This document shows, piece by piece, positions 1 to 8,091 of a stretch of 64,000 nt of DNA; the stretch's first letter is position 1, and each line of letters starts with the position of its first letter. The notes under the pieces were generated by a model that searched no databases, was not told the origin of the DNA, and saw nothing but the letters and a program-made list of their open reading frames with translations. Source of the DNA: DASZTV01 sp035547515 (GTDB lineage Bacteria; Actinomycetota; Actinomycetes; JAFAQI01); the NCBI GenBank assembly GCA_035547515.1, contig DASZUS010000045.1, forward strand, positions 184,847 through 248,846. The letters run 5' to 3'. Position numbers and translations under genes: made by a program.

Positions 1-368
1 AAGCTCTGTCCGGTGGCCTGGACGGCGATCCCAACCATGAACAAGGCCATGCCGGCCGCAAGCAGCGTGCGCCGGTCCCAGTTGCCCGCCACCGTCGCGA
101 TCACCGGCGAGCCGAGCGCATAGGTCAGCGCGAACAGCGTGGTGAGCTGTCCCGCGGTGCTGACCGAGACATGCAGCGACGCCGCCACGTCCGGCAGCAA
201 TCCCGAAAGCACGAACCCGTCCACGCCGAGTGTGAAGGTCCCCACCGCCAGGACGAGGAGCTGCGCGGCCCGAAGACCGGCGCGGGCGTCCGCACGATCA
301 GTGGCCCTCCCGCGCTGAAAACGCGGGCGGCCTGCGCAACTTTCCGATGGCCAAGTCGAGGTGGGCAT
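1..368 (-). CDS. MFS drug/metabolite exporter, N-terminal part (cut by window edge)
   Basis: Leftward gene whose C-terminal part lies outside the window. It starts at ATG 368 with a clear Shine-Dalgarno GGAGG at 380-376, seven bases upstream. About 122 residues are visible: a basic soluble leader of about 32 residues, then three hydrophobic helices, with the MFS loop 2-3 motif appearing as NWDRRTLLAAG. The opening helix (LLVLAVGTFTLGVDGFVL) resembles 12-TM DHA1 exporters of the AraJ/chloramphenicol-resistance type. It is divergent from a TetR gene and shares with it a promoter region containing three half-sites, so it is probably that repressor's target. The substrate is unknown. Confidence 0.8.
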   Translation of the reverse strand, partial: MPTSTWPSESCAGRPRFQRGRATDRADARAGLRAAQLLVLAVGTFTLGVDGFVLSGLLPDVAASLHVSVSTAGQLTTLFALTYALGSPVIATVAGNWDRRTLLAAGMALFMVGIAVQATGQS

Positions 369-407
369 ACCGGTACCTCCATCCGATTACTCGACCTCGA
401 TGCAAGC

Positions 408-454
408 GTTCAAGAAGTTATCTATGACTTCTTGAACGAACGGTCAAGAAGTTC
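408..454. promoter_or_regulatory. Operator with three inverted/direct half-sites for the divergent TetR regulator
   Basis: GTTCAAGAAGT (408-418) is repeated as its exact reverse complement ACTTCTTGAAC (427-437) across an 8-bp spacer. A third half-site, GGTCAAGAAGT (442-452), follows after four bases in the first orientation. The half-sites therefore run right-left-right and form two overlapping palindromes. They lie between the start of the MFS gene (368) and the TetR start (469), the usual place for an autoregulatory TetR operator. Binding is inferred. Confidence 0.75.
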
Positions 455-468
455 TGTAGCCTCCTCGT

Positions 469-1074
469 ATGGTCCGCACCGGGCGACCGCGCGCCTTCGA
501 CACCGATCAAGCGCTGTCCCGCGCCCGCGACCTGTTCTGGTCAAAGGGGTACGGCGCGACGTCGGTCCAGGACCTCGTCGACCAGCTGAAGTTGCAGCGC
601 GGCAGTCTCTATGCCGCCTTCGGCGACAAGCGCGCTCTCTATCTGCGCGCCGTCGCTCTCTACGCCCGCGAGAACCACGAGCGGCTGGAACGCCTTCTCA
701 GCGTCGACCCGATATTGCCGACGATCCGACAGCTGCTGCTCGAACCCGGCATGCTCACCGGTGCCCCCGAGTTGTCGTCCGGCGGCCGGCGCGGCTGTCT
801 GCTGGGCAACACCGCCGCTGAGCTCCTGCCTGACGACGAAGCAGCCGCAGAGCTGGTCGCGAACGCCTACCGAGCCACAGTGCAGACCTTCACGACCGCA
901 CTACGACGATCCCAACACAATGGCGAGGTGACCAGCGACACGACCCCGGAGGCCCAGGCGCAGCTACTGCTCCTGCTCTTCCAGGGCGCGGCACTTGTCG
1001 GACGCGCCGGCGAGGGTCCCGCTCAGCTCGCCGCGGGCGTGGATGCGGCCCTTGACGCTCTCCGCGCCCGCTGA
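469..1074 (+). CDS. TetR family transcriptional regulator (NemR/ComR-like)
   Basis: 201 residues. The N-terminal helix-turn-helix domain covers roughly residues 5-55 (GRPRAFD, then TSVQDLVDQ, then SLYAAFGDK), the pattern of the NemR/ComR branch of TetR. A GCLLGNTAAEL segment near residue 107 resembles the conserved cysteine region of NemR, where the Cys senses electrophiles. Whether this Cys does so is unknown. The gene starts 15 bases after the last half-site of the 408-454 operator, so it probably represses itself and the divergent MFS exporter. The inducer is unknown. Confidence 0.88.
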   Translation: MVRTGRPRAFDTDQALSRARDLFWSKGYGATSVQDLVDQLKLQRGSLYAAFGDKRALYLRAVALYARENHERLERLLSVDPILPTIRQLLLEPGMLTGAPELSSGGRRGCLLGNTAAELLPDDEAAAELVANAYRATVQTFTTALRRSQHNGEVTSDTTPEAQAQLLLLLFQGAALVGRAGEGPAQLAAGVDAALDALRAR

Positions 1075-1150
1075 GCGCGGCCCGCCGTACCTGAGAAGTG
1101 CGCGTCTCGAGGAGACGGCGCATTAACACCTAGCTCGACGGGACCATGAT

Positions 1151-1711
1151 GTGGTCGTGGAAGGTACGGCGCTGCTCGTCCAGGACGTCCAGACGGCGAT
1201 AGTCGAGGGAGCGCCGCCGAGCATGCTTCGGGCGGTGCGGGTCGCGCTGGATGGAGCCCACGCGGCGGGCATTCCGGTCATCTACATCCGGGTGCTGCTG
1301 CGTCCTGGTCGAGCCGGCGTATCACCACGGAACAAGATGCTGACCAGACTTCACGAGAGGCTCACCGACGGCGCGCCGGGGTTGGAGATCCTTCCTGCTC
1401 TGGCTCCCCTGCCCGACGACTTCGTGCTCACCAAGCACCGAGTGAGCTCCTTCGCCGGCAGCGGATTGGACGTGCTGCTGCGCTCCTTGGACGTGACACA
1501 TCTCGTGCTGACGGGGGTATCCACCAGCACCGCTGTCCTGGCGACCGCGATGGCCGCCGCAGATCTGGACTTCGAGCTGACGGTGCTGTCCGATGCCTGC
1601 TTCAACGGGACCGAGGAGACTGAGCTCGCCCAGCATCGGCACCTGCTGGGGGAGCTGTTGCCGAGGATGGCCGCGGTGATGACCGCCGACGAGTGGGTCG
1701 CCATGGCCTAA
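1151..1711 (+). CDS. Isochorismatase-fold cysteine-hydrolase family protein lacking the nucleophilic Cys
   Basis: 186 residues from a GTG start; the nearby ATGs are out of frame. The Rossmann-like isochorismatase fold is recognisable: the first strand ends ALLVQDVQ with the conserved Asp, the Lys occurs in LTKHRVSSF, and the loop GVSTSTAVLATA follows. In active cysteine hydrolases this loop reads GxxTxxCV, but here the Cys position is Ala. Two of the three triad residues remain. EntB-type isochorismatases also work without that Cys, so the protein may still be catalytic on another substrate. It lies 76 nt after the TetR gene on the same strand. No substrate can be named. Confidence 0.8.
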   Translation: MVVEGTALLVQDVQTAIVEGAPPSMLRAVRVALDGAHAAGIPVIYIRVLLRPGRAGVSPRNKMLTRLHERLTDGAPGLEILPALAPLPDDFVLTKHRVSSFAGSGLDVLLRSLDVTHLVLTGVSTSTAVLATAMAAADLDFELTVLSDACFNGTEETELAQHRHLLGELLPRMAAVMTADEWVAMA

Positions 1712-1773
1712 GCCGCGACCGCCGCCCCTGCGATGATCGCAGCCGTCCCGGCAACGACCCTGGGCGGGGCTCG

Positions 1774-2274
1774 TCATGGCGAGACGAGTTCTCCAGTAGT
1801 GAACGGCACCCGGCTCTGGATCGGTACGACTCGGCCGGTTGCTGCGTCGATGACATCGGGGCCGTCGTACGGCTTGGGCAAATGGACCAGGACGTAGAAG
1901 GGACCCACGCCGGGCTCGGCGCACACGACATCGCTCGGCCTCGAGGTGGGAATGAGCGATATCACCGGATAGGGCTTACGAGATCCGGCCGTCGCGCGGT
2001 ACGACCGCCAGCATGGATCACTGCGGTCGCGAGTGCCCTCGTCGACGTTCACGAGCAGGTCGCTCGGATTGGCAGTTCGGAAGGCCATGCCGAACACCCA
2101 CAGCTTGCCGTCGGCGACAAGGGGCGAGATCGCCGGCAGTGGCTTCGGACGACCCGATACCGCGACCTGCTTGTGGAAGCCGCAACCGGTACAGGCAAGG
2201 AGGCATAGTCCGCCCAGTGTTACCGCGCGCCGTCGCATATGCGGACGGCAGGTGGATCGCGGACCGAGCGCCAT
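1774..2274 (-). CDS. Small secreted lipoprotein of unknown function
   Basis: Up to 166 residues. The start at 2274 lies two bases after the previous stop, which suggests translational coupling. An internal ATG at 2238 would place a basic MRRRA leader directly before the hydrophobic signal. The lipobox LLACTGC predicts a lipid-anchored extracellular protein. The mature part contains two further cysteines (DPCWRS and DVVCAEPG) that could form a disulfide. I recognise no domain. It is the last gene of a leftward group with two small membrane proteins. Confidence 0.6.
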   Translation of the reverse strand: MALGPRSTCRPHMRRRAVTLGGLCLLACTGCGFHKQVAVSGRPKPLPAISPLVADGKLWVFGMAFRTANPSDLLVNVDEGTRDRSDPCWRSYRATAGSRKPYPVISLIPTSRPSDVVCAEPGVGPFYVLVHLPKPYDGPDVIDAATGRVVPIQSRVPFTTGELVSP

Positions 2275-2276
2275 TT

Positions 2277-2474
2277 CTAGAACGGTCCCAGAAACCAGAC
2301 GCCGACGACGAGTAGCGCGCCGTAGGCAACGACCAGCGCGAGTTCAACGATCAGATGCCGCGGTACCGAGAAGCACGGCACTCGCTGGCTCAGGCGCGAC
2401 GTCAAGGCGTACCCGGGATTGAAGACGAGTGCGGTCAACAGTCCCCACGCAGTCGCGGCAAATGCGTCAGCCAT
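2277..2474 (-). CDS. Small two-helix membrane protein, unknown
   Basis: 65 residues from ATG 2474, which starts 8 bases after the stop of the upstream small gene. Two hydrophobic segments are visible: FAATAWGLLTALVF near the N-terminus and LIVELALVVAYGALLVVGVW near the C-terminus, linked by a basic loop. The reading frame stays open upstream to 2591, but that part is not membrane-like and overlaps the neighbour. An alternative is that this frame and the next upstream one are a single gene split by a frameshift. Confidence 0.45.
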   Translation of the reverse strand: MADAFAATAWGLLTALVFNPGYALTSRLSQRVPCFSVPRHLIVELALVVAYGALLVVGVWFLGPF

Positions 2475-2482
2475 CGCTTCGG

Positions 2483-2677
2483 CTACAGCGCATGGGTCAG
2501 CATCGCAACCGTCACGATGCCAACGACCATGCCGAGTGCCAGCAGCATCGGGCGCCGGAAGCCACGCAACGGACGTGGTGATCGGAGCCACTCCGCAATG
2601 CCGGCGGCTAGACGAACCTCCGCGCCCTCGGCCGTCTCGGCACCGGGCAGGTACTTATCGTCGAGCCTGACCACCAT
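2483..2677 (-). CDS. Small single-helix membrane protein, unknown
   Basis: 64 residues: an acidic and polar N-terminal region (MVVRLDDKYLPG...) followed by one hydrophobic C-terminal helix (MLLALGMVVGIVTVAML). It ends 8 bases before the start of the next small membrane gene on the same strand. I see no strong ribosome binding site. No family is recognised. Its arrangement with the two genes downstream suggests a three-gene envelope operon. Confidence 0.4.
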   Translation of the reverse strand: MVVRLDDKYLPGAETAEGAEVRLAAGIAEWLRSPRPLRGFRRPMLLALGMVVGIVTVAMLTHAL

Positions 2678-2773
2678 CTAAGGGTCACTCATCTCGCCCG
2701 AGTGGTCGATAGTCATTGGGGATCAACTGCGCGAAGCGGTTGGGCAAACCCCACCATGGCGAGAGAGGTACAC

Positions 2774-3670
2774 GTGAAGCTGCCGAAGGCCGTGCTCAAG
2801 GAGCTCGTGGTCGCGGAGGGTGACGATCCGCGGTTGGCGAAACGCAGCACCAGCCGGACCGAGGCCGAGTGGCCGAAGGCCGGCAAGGGCCGCGCCGCCA
2901 AGGAGGTGCTCGACGAGGATCTCGCGGCGTTCAAGGACGAACTGGAACGAGCGCAGCTGCAGCTCTACGCGAGCGGGACCCACGCGCTGTTGCTCATCTT
3001 CCAGGCGATGGACGCCGCCGGGAAGGACGGCACGATCCAGCACGTCATGTCCGGAGTGAACCCCCAGGGCTGCTCGGTGACCTCGTTCAAGCGGCCGTCG
3101 GACACCGAGCTGCGCCACGACTTCCTGTGGCGTTGCACGCAGGCGCTCCCCGAACGCGGCCACATTGCGATCTTCAACCGGTCCTACTACGAGGACGTGC
3201 TCGTCGTGCGGGTCCACCCCGAGCTGCTCGCCGACAGCGGCATCGACAAGCACGACGGCCTCTGGCGCGAACGGTACGAGGACATCAACGCCTTCGAGCG
3301 GCGGCTGCACCGCAATGGCACCCGCGTCGTGAAGTTCTTCCTGCACGTGTCCAAGGACGAGCAGCGCCGCCGGTTCCTCGACCGGCTCGACGACCCGACC
3401 AAGCACTGGAAGTTCAGCTCGGCCGACCTCGCCGAGCGAGCCCACTGGGACGAGTACCAGACGGCGTACGAGAAGGCGATCGCCGCGACCTCCACCAAGC
3501 ACGCCCCCTGGTACGTCATCCCCGCCGACCACAAGCCGACCATGCGTGCCCTCGTTGCCGGCGTGATCGTGGACGCCATCGACCGCCTCGGTCTCGACGC
3601 TCCGCGCCCGGCGGCCTCTCCCGAGGAGCTCGCTCAAGCCCGCGAGCAGCTGCTCGCCGAGGGCAGCTAG
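2774..3670 (+). CDS. ppk2: Polyphosphate kinase 2 family (polyphosphate:nucleotide phosphotransferase)
   Basis: 298 residues from GTG 2774, chosen because GAGAGAGG lies five bases upstream; in-frame ATG 2756 and GTG 2702 are alternatives. The PPK2 core is complete: Walker A-like DAAGKDGTI, the FNRSYYEDVLVVRVHPE Walker B region, and the lid segment KFFLHVSKDEQRRRF. The family transfers phosphate between inorganic polyphosphate and nucleotides in the cytoplasm. Which PPK2 class, and so which nucleotide, cannot be settled here. Its stop overlaps that of the convergent MFS gene within a shared CTAG. Confidence 0.93.
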   Translation: MKLPKAVLKELVVAEGDDPRLAKRSTSRTEAEWPKAGKGRAAKEVLDEDLAAFKDELERAQLQLYASGTHALLLIFQAMDAAGKDGTIQHVMSGVNPQGCSVTSFKRPSDTELRHDFLWRCTQALPERGHIAIFNRSYYEDVLVVRVHPELLADSGIDKHDGLWRERYEDINAFERRLHRNGTRVVKFFLHVSKDEQRRRFLDRLDDPTKHWKFSSADLAERAHWDEYQTAYEKAIAATSTKHAPWYVIPADHKPTMRALVAGVIVDAIDRLGLDAPRPAASPEELAQAREQLLAEGS

Positions 3671-5202
3671 TCGCGCGTCGCGGCACCAGCGGCAAGAGCT
3701 GCCGCCACCACGATCAGGACCGCCGACACGATCAGGGCGACCGACAGCCCGGACCGGAAGGCGTCGTACGCCGCGTCGTAGATGCGATCGAAGAAGCTCG
3801 GAAACAGCGCCTTGATCGCCGACAGCGAACCGCCCTTGGCGGTGCCGCCGTGCTCATAGCCGTTGATGATCGAGCCCTGGAAGAACGAAGGGATGTGCAT
3901 CGCGGTCAGCCGGTTGCGCAGGTCGCTGGTCAGCTCACGGTCCACCAGCCCGCCGAGGATCGCGACACCGAACACCACGCCGAGCTGACGCGCCATGTTC
4001 GTCGCTGATGCCGCCATTCCTGAATGCTCCGCAGGTACGACGTCGAGCACCTGCACGGTCACGGGCACCATCGCAAGGCCCATGCCGAGACCGGTCAGAC
4101 CCAGCGACGCGGTGAGCGGCGCGAACGACGGGCGCGTCGACAGCAGAGGCTCGGTCAGTCCGATCCCGGCCGCGGCGACCAGGCAGCCGATCGGCATCGT
4201 CCAGCGGCTGCCGCGACCGGTGACGAGTCGCCCCGCCCACACCGCACCACCGACCATCAGCACCGTCATCGGCACGAACAGCGCGGCCGTGCGGTAGCTG
4301 CTGTACTTCGCGACCTCCTCGAGATAGAGCGCGGTGAAGAAGAAGATCGAGAAAGTGCCGAAGTACACCGCAAACGACACGACGAGAGATGCGGTGAAGC
4401 GCATCCGCCGGAAGTAGCGCAGATCGAGCATCGGGAAGCGGGCGTGCCGCTCGCGTACGACGAACCCCACGCCGCTCACAGCACCGATGACGAACAGCGC
4501 GACGATCCCGCCGTCGCCGTACCCGGAGACCTCGCCCTGGATCAGGCCGCTGATGATGGTCGCGAGCGCGGTGACGCCAAGAACCTGGCCGAGACCGTCG
4601 ACCCGAGCGGTCTCCGGATCCGCACTGTCCGGGACCCACCGTCGGGCGGCAGCGAACAGAACGATGCCGAGCACGACGTTGAGCCAGAACACCGCTCGCC
4701 AGCTCCAGATGCCGACCAGTACGCCGCCGAGCAGCGGCCCCAGCGCAAGTCCCAGACAGGACACCGCGGCCCACACTCCGAGGGCACGCGCTCGACCGCG
4801 TTGGTCGGGGAAGACGTGACGGAGCACCGACAAGGTCCCGGGCTCCGACGCCGCGGCGCCGACGCCCATCGCCGCGCGCGCACCGATCAGCACGTCGCCG
4901 GAGTGCGCCACCGCGCCGCCGACCGAGGCAAGGCTGAACAGCGCCACCCCCGCGAGCATCACGCGGCGCCGGCCGAACCGGTCGCCGAGCGTGCCGCCGG
5001 TCAGCATCAGGCTGGCGAACGCGACGGCGTAGGCATCGACGATCCACTGCAGCCCCGTCACCCCAAGATGCAGCGAGTCCTGGATGCTGCCGAGCGCGAC
5101 GGCGACGACGGTCGTGTCCAGGAAGGTGAGGGCGAGAATCCCGCAGACCACGATCAGCGCTGCTCGCTGGTCCCGCCTCACCACCGAAGTATCGTCGGCC
5201 AT
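3667..5202 (-). CDS. MFS transporter, DHA2 (EmrB/QacA) 14-helix family
   Basis: 511 residues with about 14 hydrophobic helices. Helix 1 carries the DHA2-type FLDTTVVAVAL motif and loop 2-3 carries GDRFGRRRVML. The motif C region in helix 5 reads LGLALGPLLGGVLVG, typical of drug:proton antiporters. A periplasmic loop near residues 430-480 precedes the last helix. It is divergent from pntAA by only 23 bases and convergent with ppk2. It is probably an exporter; the substrate is unknown. Confidence 0.9.
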   Translation of the reverse strand: MADDTSVVRRDQRAALIVVCGILALTFLDTTVVAVALGSIQDSLHLGVTGLQWIVDAYAVAFASLMLTGGTLGDRFGRRRVMLAGVALFSLASVGGAVAHSGDVLIGARAAMGVGAAASEPGTLSVLRHVFPDQRGRARALGVWAAVSCLGLALGPLLGGVLVGIWSWRAVFWLNVVLGIVLFAAARRWVPDSADPETARVDGLGQVLGVTALATIISGLIQGEVSGYGDGGIVALFVIGAVSGVGFVVRERHARFPMLDLRYFRRMRFTASLVVSFAVYFGTFSIFFFTALYLEEVAKYSSYRTAALFVPMTVLMVGGAVWAGRLVTGRGSRWTMPIGCLVAAAGIGLTEPLLSTRPSFAPLTASLGLTGLGMGLAMVPVTVQVLDVVPAEHSGMAASATNMARQLGVVFGVAILGGLVDRELTSDLRNRLTAMHIPSFFQGSIINGYEHGGTAKGGSLSAIKALFPSFFDRIYDAAYDAFRSGLSVALIVSAVLIVVAAALAAGAATRD

Positions 5203-5225
5203 GCGGGGGATAGGAGGTCGCGGGG

Positions 5226-6371
5226 ATGCCGCTGCAGGCGGGCGTAGTGAAGGAAGCCGCGCCCGGCGAACGCAGAGTGGCTCTCACCCCGGACGCGGTA
5301 CGCCGTCTCGCAGGCTCAGGCGTGGAGGTCCTCGTCGAGTCGGGCGCGGGAGACGGCGCGTGGTTCGACGACCAGCAGTACGCCGAGGCGGGCGCAACGG
5401 TGCTCGACGCGGCCGCCCTTCGCCGGCAAGCCGATGTCCTGCTTTGCGTCGATGCGCCGGACCTCTCGACGATCCCCGACGGCAAGGCGGTCATCGGCCT
5501 GCTCGCACCGTTGCTCCGCGCCCAATCCATGGCCGACCTCGCAGCGCGCGGCGTGACCGCGGTGAGCCTCGACGGGCTGCCCCGCACACTGACTCGCGCG
5601 CAGGGCATGGACGCGCTGACGTCCCAAACCAACATCGCCGGCTACAAGGCGGTCCTGGTCGCGGCTGAGCACTTCGACCGCTTCTTCCCGCTTCTGATCA
5701 CCGCAGCCGGCACCTCGAAACCGGCCGAGGTGCTCGTGCTCGGGGCCGGCGTCGCGGGCCTGTCGGCGATCGGCACCGCGCGCCGGCTCGGCGCGGTCGT
5801 CCGCGGTTACGACGTACGTCCGGCGAGCAACGAGGAGATCCGATCGCTCGGGGCGCAGCCGATCGCGCTGACCTCGGTCGCACAAGGCGCTGGAGACGGC
5901 GGGTACGCGAGAGCACTGACCGACGAGGAGCAGCGCGCCCAGCAGGCCGAGCTGGCGGGCCACATCGCCAAGCACGACGTCGTCATCACCACCGCGCACG
6001 TGCCCGGACGGCGACCGCCGTTGATGGTCACCGCGGGCGCGATCGCCGCGATGCGCCGAGGCAGCGTGATTGTCGACATGGGCGCCTCGCCACTCGGCGG
6101 CAACGTCGAAGGGTCGGCACCGGGCGAGGTCATCGTGACCGGCAACGGAGTGACCATCGTCGGGGCCAGTGACCTGCCCTCGCGGATGGCGAGCGCGGCG
6201 AGTGCGGCGTACGCCCGCAACATCAGCGCGCTGCTGGTGCACCTCGTATCCGACGGCGCGCTCACGATCGACCTGACCGATGAGATCTCTGCCGGCGTTG
6301 TGATCACCCATGACGGCAGGGTCGTCCATCCCGCCACGGCCGCGTTGCTCACCCAGGAAGGCCAGCCATGA
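5226..6371 (+). CDS. pntAA: NAD(P) transhydrogenase subunit alpha, NAD(H)-binding domain
   Basis: 381 residues. Starts with the VKEAAPGERRVALTPD signature of the alanine dehydrogenase/transhydrogenase fold. The NAD-binding Rossmann loop is VLGAGVAGLSAIGTARRLG near residue 170, and the GYDVR that follows ends the second strand. It forms the soluble dI component of the proton-translocating transhydrogenase, which reduces NADP+ with NADH using the proton gradient. AGGAGG lies seven bases before the ATG. Its stop overlaps the start of pntAB by four bases (ATGA). Splitting of the alpha subunit is the usual form in actinobacteria. Confidence 0.95.
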   Translation: MPLQAGVVKEAAPGERRVALTPDAVRRLAGSGVEVLVESGAGDGAWFDDQQYAEAGATVLDAAALRRQADVLLCVDAPDLSTIPDGKAVIGLLAPLLRAQSMADLAARGVTAVSLDGLPRTLTRAQGMDALTSQTNIAGYKAVLVAAEHFDRFFPLLITAAGTSKPAEVLVLGAGVAGLSAIGTARRLGAVVRGYDVRPASNEEIRSLGAQPIALTSVAQGAGDGGYARALTDEEQRAQQAELAGHIAKHDVVITTAHVPGRRPPLMVTAGAIAAMRRGSVIVDMGASPLGGNVEGSAPGEVIVTGNGVTIVGASDLPSRMASAASAAYARNISALLVHLVSDGALTIDLTDEISAGVVITHDGRVVHPATAALLTQEGQP

Positions 6372-6685
6372 CCGGATCGTTCGTCGGCGACATGACGATC
6401 TTCGTGCTCGCCTTGCTGGTCGGGTTCGAGGTCATCAGCAAGGTCCCCGCAACGCTCCACACGCCGCTGATGTCGGGCGCCAACTCGATCCACGGCGTGG
6501 TGCTGGTCGGCGTGGTGATCCTGTCCGGGGAGACCCATGGCGCCCTCGGCTACATCTTGCTGTTCGTCGCCGGCGCGTTCGCCGCGGCGAACGTAATCGG
6601 GGGTTACGTGGTGACCGACCGCATGCTGCAGATGTTCAGACGCCGCCCGGCGGCCGCACCACCGGAGCAGGGCGGCGCGCCGTGA
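6368..6685 (+). CDS. pntAB: NAD(P) transhydrogenase subunit alpha, membrane part
   Basis: 105 residues, three to four transmembrane helices (MTIFVLALLVGFEVISKVP, VVLVGVVILSG, LGYILLFVAGAFAAANVIGGY). The segment TLHTPLMSGANSIHGVVLVG is the conserved helix region of the transhydrogenase dII domain. It contributes half of the proton channel together with PntB. Overlaps of 4 nt with pntAA and with pntB (GTGA) show translational coupling of a three-gene operon. Confidence 0.95.
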   Translation: MTGSFVGDMTIFVLALLVGFEVISKVPATLHTPLMSGANSIHGVVLVGVVILSGETHGALGYILLFVAGAFAAANVIGGYVVTDRMLQMFRRRPAAAPPEQGGAP

Positions 6686-8091
6686 GCCACTGGGAAACCG
6701 CGATCCGCTTCGCCTCGCTGTTCGGCGCAGTGTGCTTCGTGGTCGGCCTGCACCTGATGAACTCCCCCGCCACCGCGCGGCGCGGCAACCAGGTCTCGGC
6801 GTTCGGGATGGTCGTCGCTGTTGCCGCGGTGCTGCTCAACGTCGGGCACGGCGACAACGGCGCCGTGATGGACGCGAGCCGTTGGCTGGTCCTGCTCGCG
6901 GGGGTGACGGTCGGCGGCGCCTGGGGCTGGTACGCCGCGCGGACCCTGCAGATGACCTCGATGCCGCAGCTGGTGTCGATCTTCAATGCGGTCGGTGGAG
7001 GTGCGGCCGCGCTGATCGCGATCGCGGAGTACGACATCCACACCCACCCCTCCGGAGGCACCGCGACGGCAACTGTGCTCGACGTGGTGATCGGGGGTGT
7101 GACGTTCACCGGCTCGGTGCTCGCGGCGCTGAAGCTGCAAGGTCACCTGTCCCAGCCGGTGTCGATCCCCGCTGCCCGGCCGGCATCCGCCGGCTTCGCG
7201 GCGCTCGCCGTAGCGGGAGCCGGCTGGGTGATCGCGGGCGCCGACAGCAAGGGCGTGCTTCTCGGAGTGGTCATTGCGGCGATGGCCTTCGGCGTACTCA
7301 TGGTGCTGCCGATCGGCGGCGCCGACATGCCGGTCGTCATCTCGCTGCTCAACGCCTTCACCGGGACGGCGGTCGCGATGGCCGGCTTCGTCCTGTCGAA
7401 CGCGACCCTGACGATAGCCGGTGCGCTGGTCGGGGCCTCCGGCTCGATCCTGACCAAGCTGATGGCCGACGCCATGAACCGATCGGTCGTCAACATCATC
7501 GCGGGGGGCTTCGGGACCGGCGACGGCGCGGTGAGCGGCCCTGGCGGTGCGGGCGGCCCGGTCAGGTCGATCGCGGTCGACGACGCCGCGCTGCAGCTCG
7601 CCTACGCCAGCAAGGTGATCATCGTGCCGGGCTACGGCCTCGCTGCCGCACAGGCACAGCACGAGTGCCGCGAGCTGGCCGAGGTGCTCGAGTCACACGG
7701 TGTGGAGGTGAGCTACGCGATCCATCCCGTCGCGGGGCGGATGCCCGGCCACATGAACGTGCTGCTCGCCGAGGCCAACGTGCCCTACGACCAGCTCAAA
7801 GAGATGGAGGAGATCAACTCCGAGTTCGACCGCACCGACGTCGCCCTCGTGATCGGCGCCAACGACGTGACGAACCCCGCCGCCCGGCGGCCCGGCAACG
7901 CGGTGTCGGGGATGCCGATCCTCGACGTCGACCACGCGAAGTCGATCATCGTGATCAAGCGATCGATGGCCTCCGGGTACGCCGGCATCGACAACGAGCT
8001 CTACACCGACCCGAAGACCTCGATGTTCTTCGCCGACGCCAAGCAGGGTCTCGCCTCGCTGGTGGCAGCCGCCAAAACCCTCGTCGCCTAG
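6682..8091 (+). CDS. pntB: NAD(P) transhydrogenase subunit beta
   Basis: 469 residues from GTG 6682, which overlaps the pntAB stop. The N-terminal half has about eight transmembrane helices. The C-terminal NADP(H)-binding dIII domain contains KVIIVPGYGLAAAQAQH, HPVAGRMPGHMNVLLAEA, VALVIGANDVTNPAAR and KRSMASGYAGIDN, all family landmarks. It completes the membrane channel and binds NADP(H). The complex would supply NADPH, which suits the neighbouring P450 operon, although no direct link is shown. Its stop shares CTAG with the convergent CYP142-like gene. Confidence 0.96.
   Translation: MSHWETAIRFASLFGAVCFVVGLHLMNSPATARRGNQVSAFGMVVAVAAVLLNVGHGDNGAVMDASRWLVLLAGVTVGGAWGWYAARTLQMTSMPQLVSIFNAVGGGAAALIAIAEYDIHTHPSGGTATATVLDVVIGGVTFTGSVLAALKLQGHLSQPVSIPAARPASAGFAALAVAGAGWVIAGADSKGVLLGVVIAAMAFGVLMVLPIGGADMPVVISLLNAFTGTAVAMAGFVLSNATLTIAGALVGASGSILTKLMADAMNRSVVNIIAGGFGTGDGAVSGPGGAGGPVRSIAVDDAALQLAYASKVIIVPGYGLAAAQAQHECRELAEVLESHGVEVSYAIHPVAGRMPGHMNVLLAEANVPYDQLKEMEEINSEFDRTDVALVIGANDVTNPAARRPGNAVSGMPILDVDHAKSIIVIKRSMASGYAGIDNELYTDPKTSMFFADAKQGLASLVAAAKTLVA

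Noticed and set aside
3935..5635. 566-codon leftward frame overlapping the DHA2 transporter and pntAA
   Set aside because: Low-complexity Arg/Ala composition caused by high third-position GC; it contradicts two well-supported genes.
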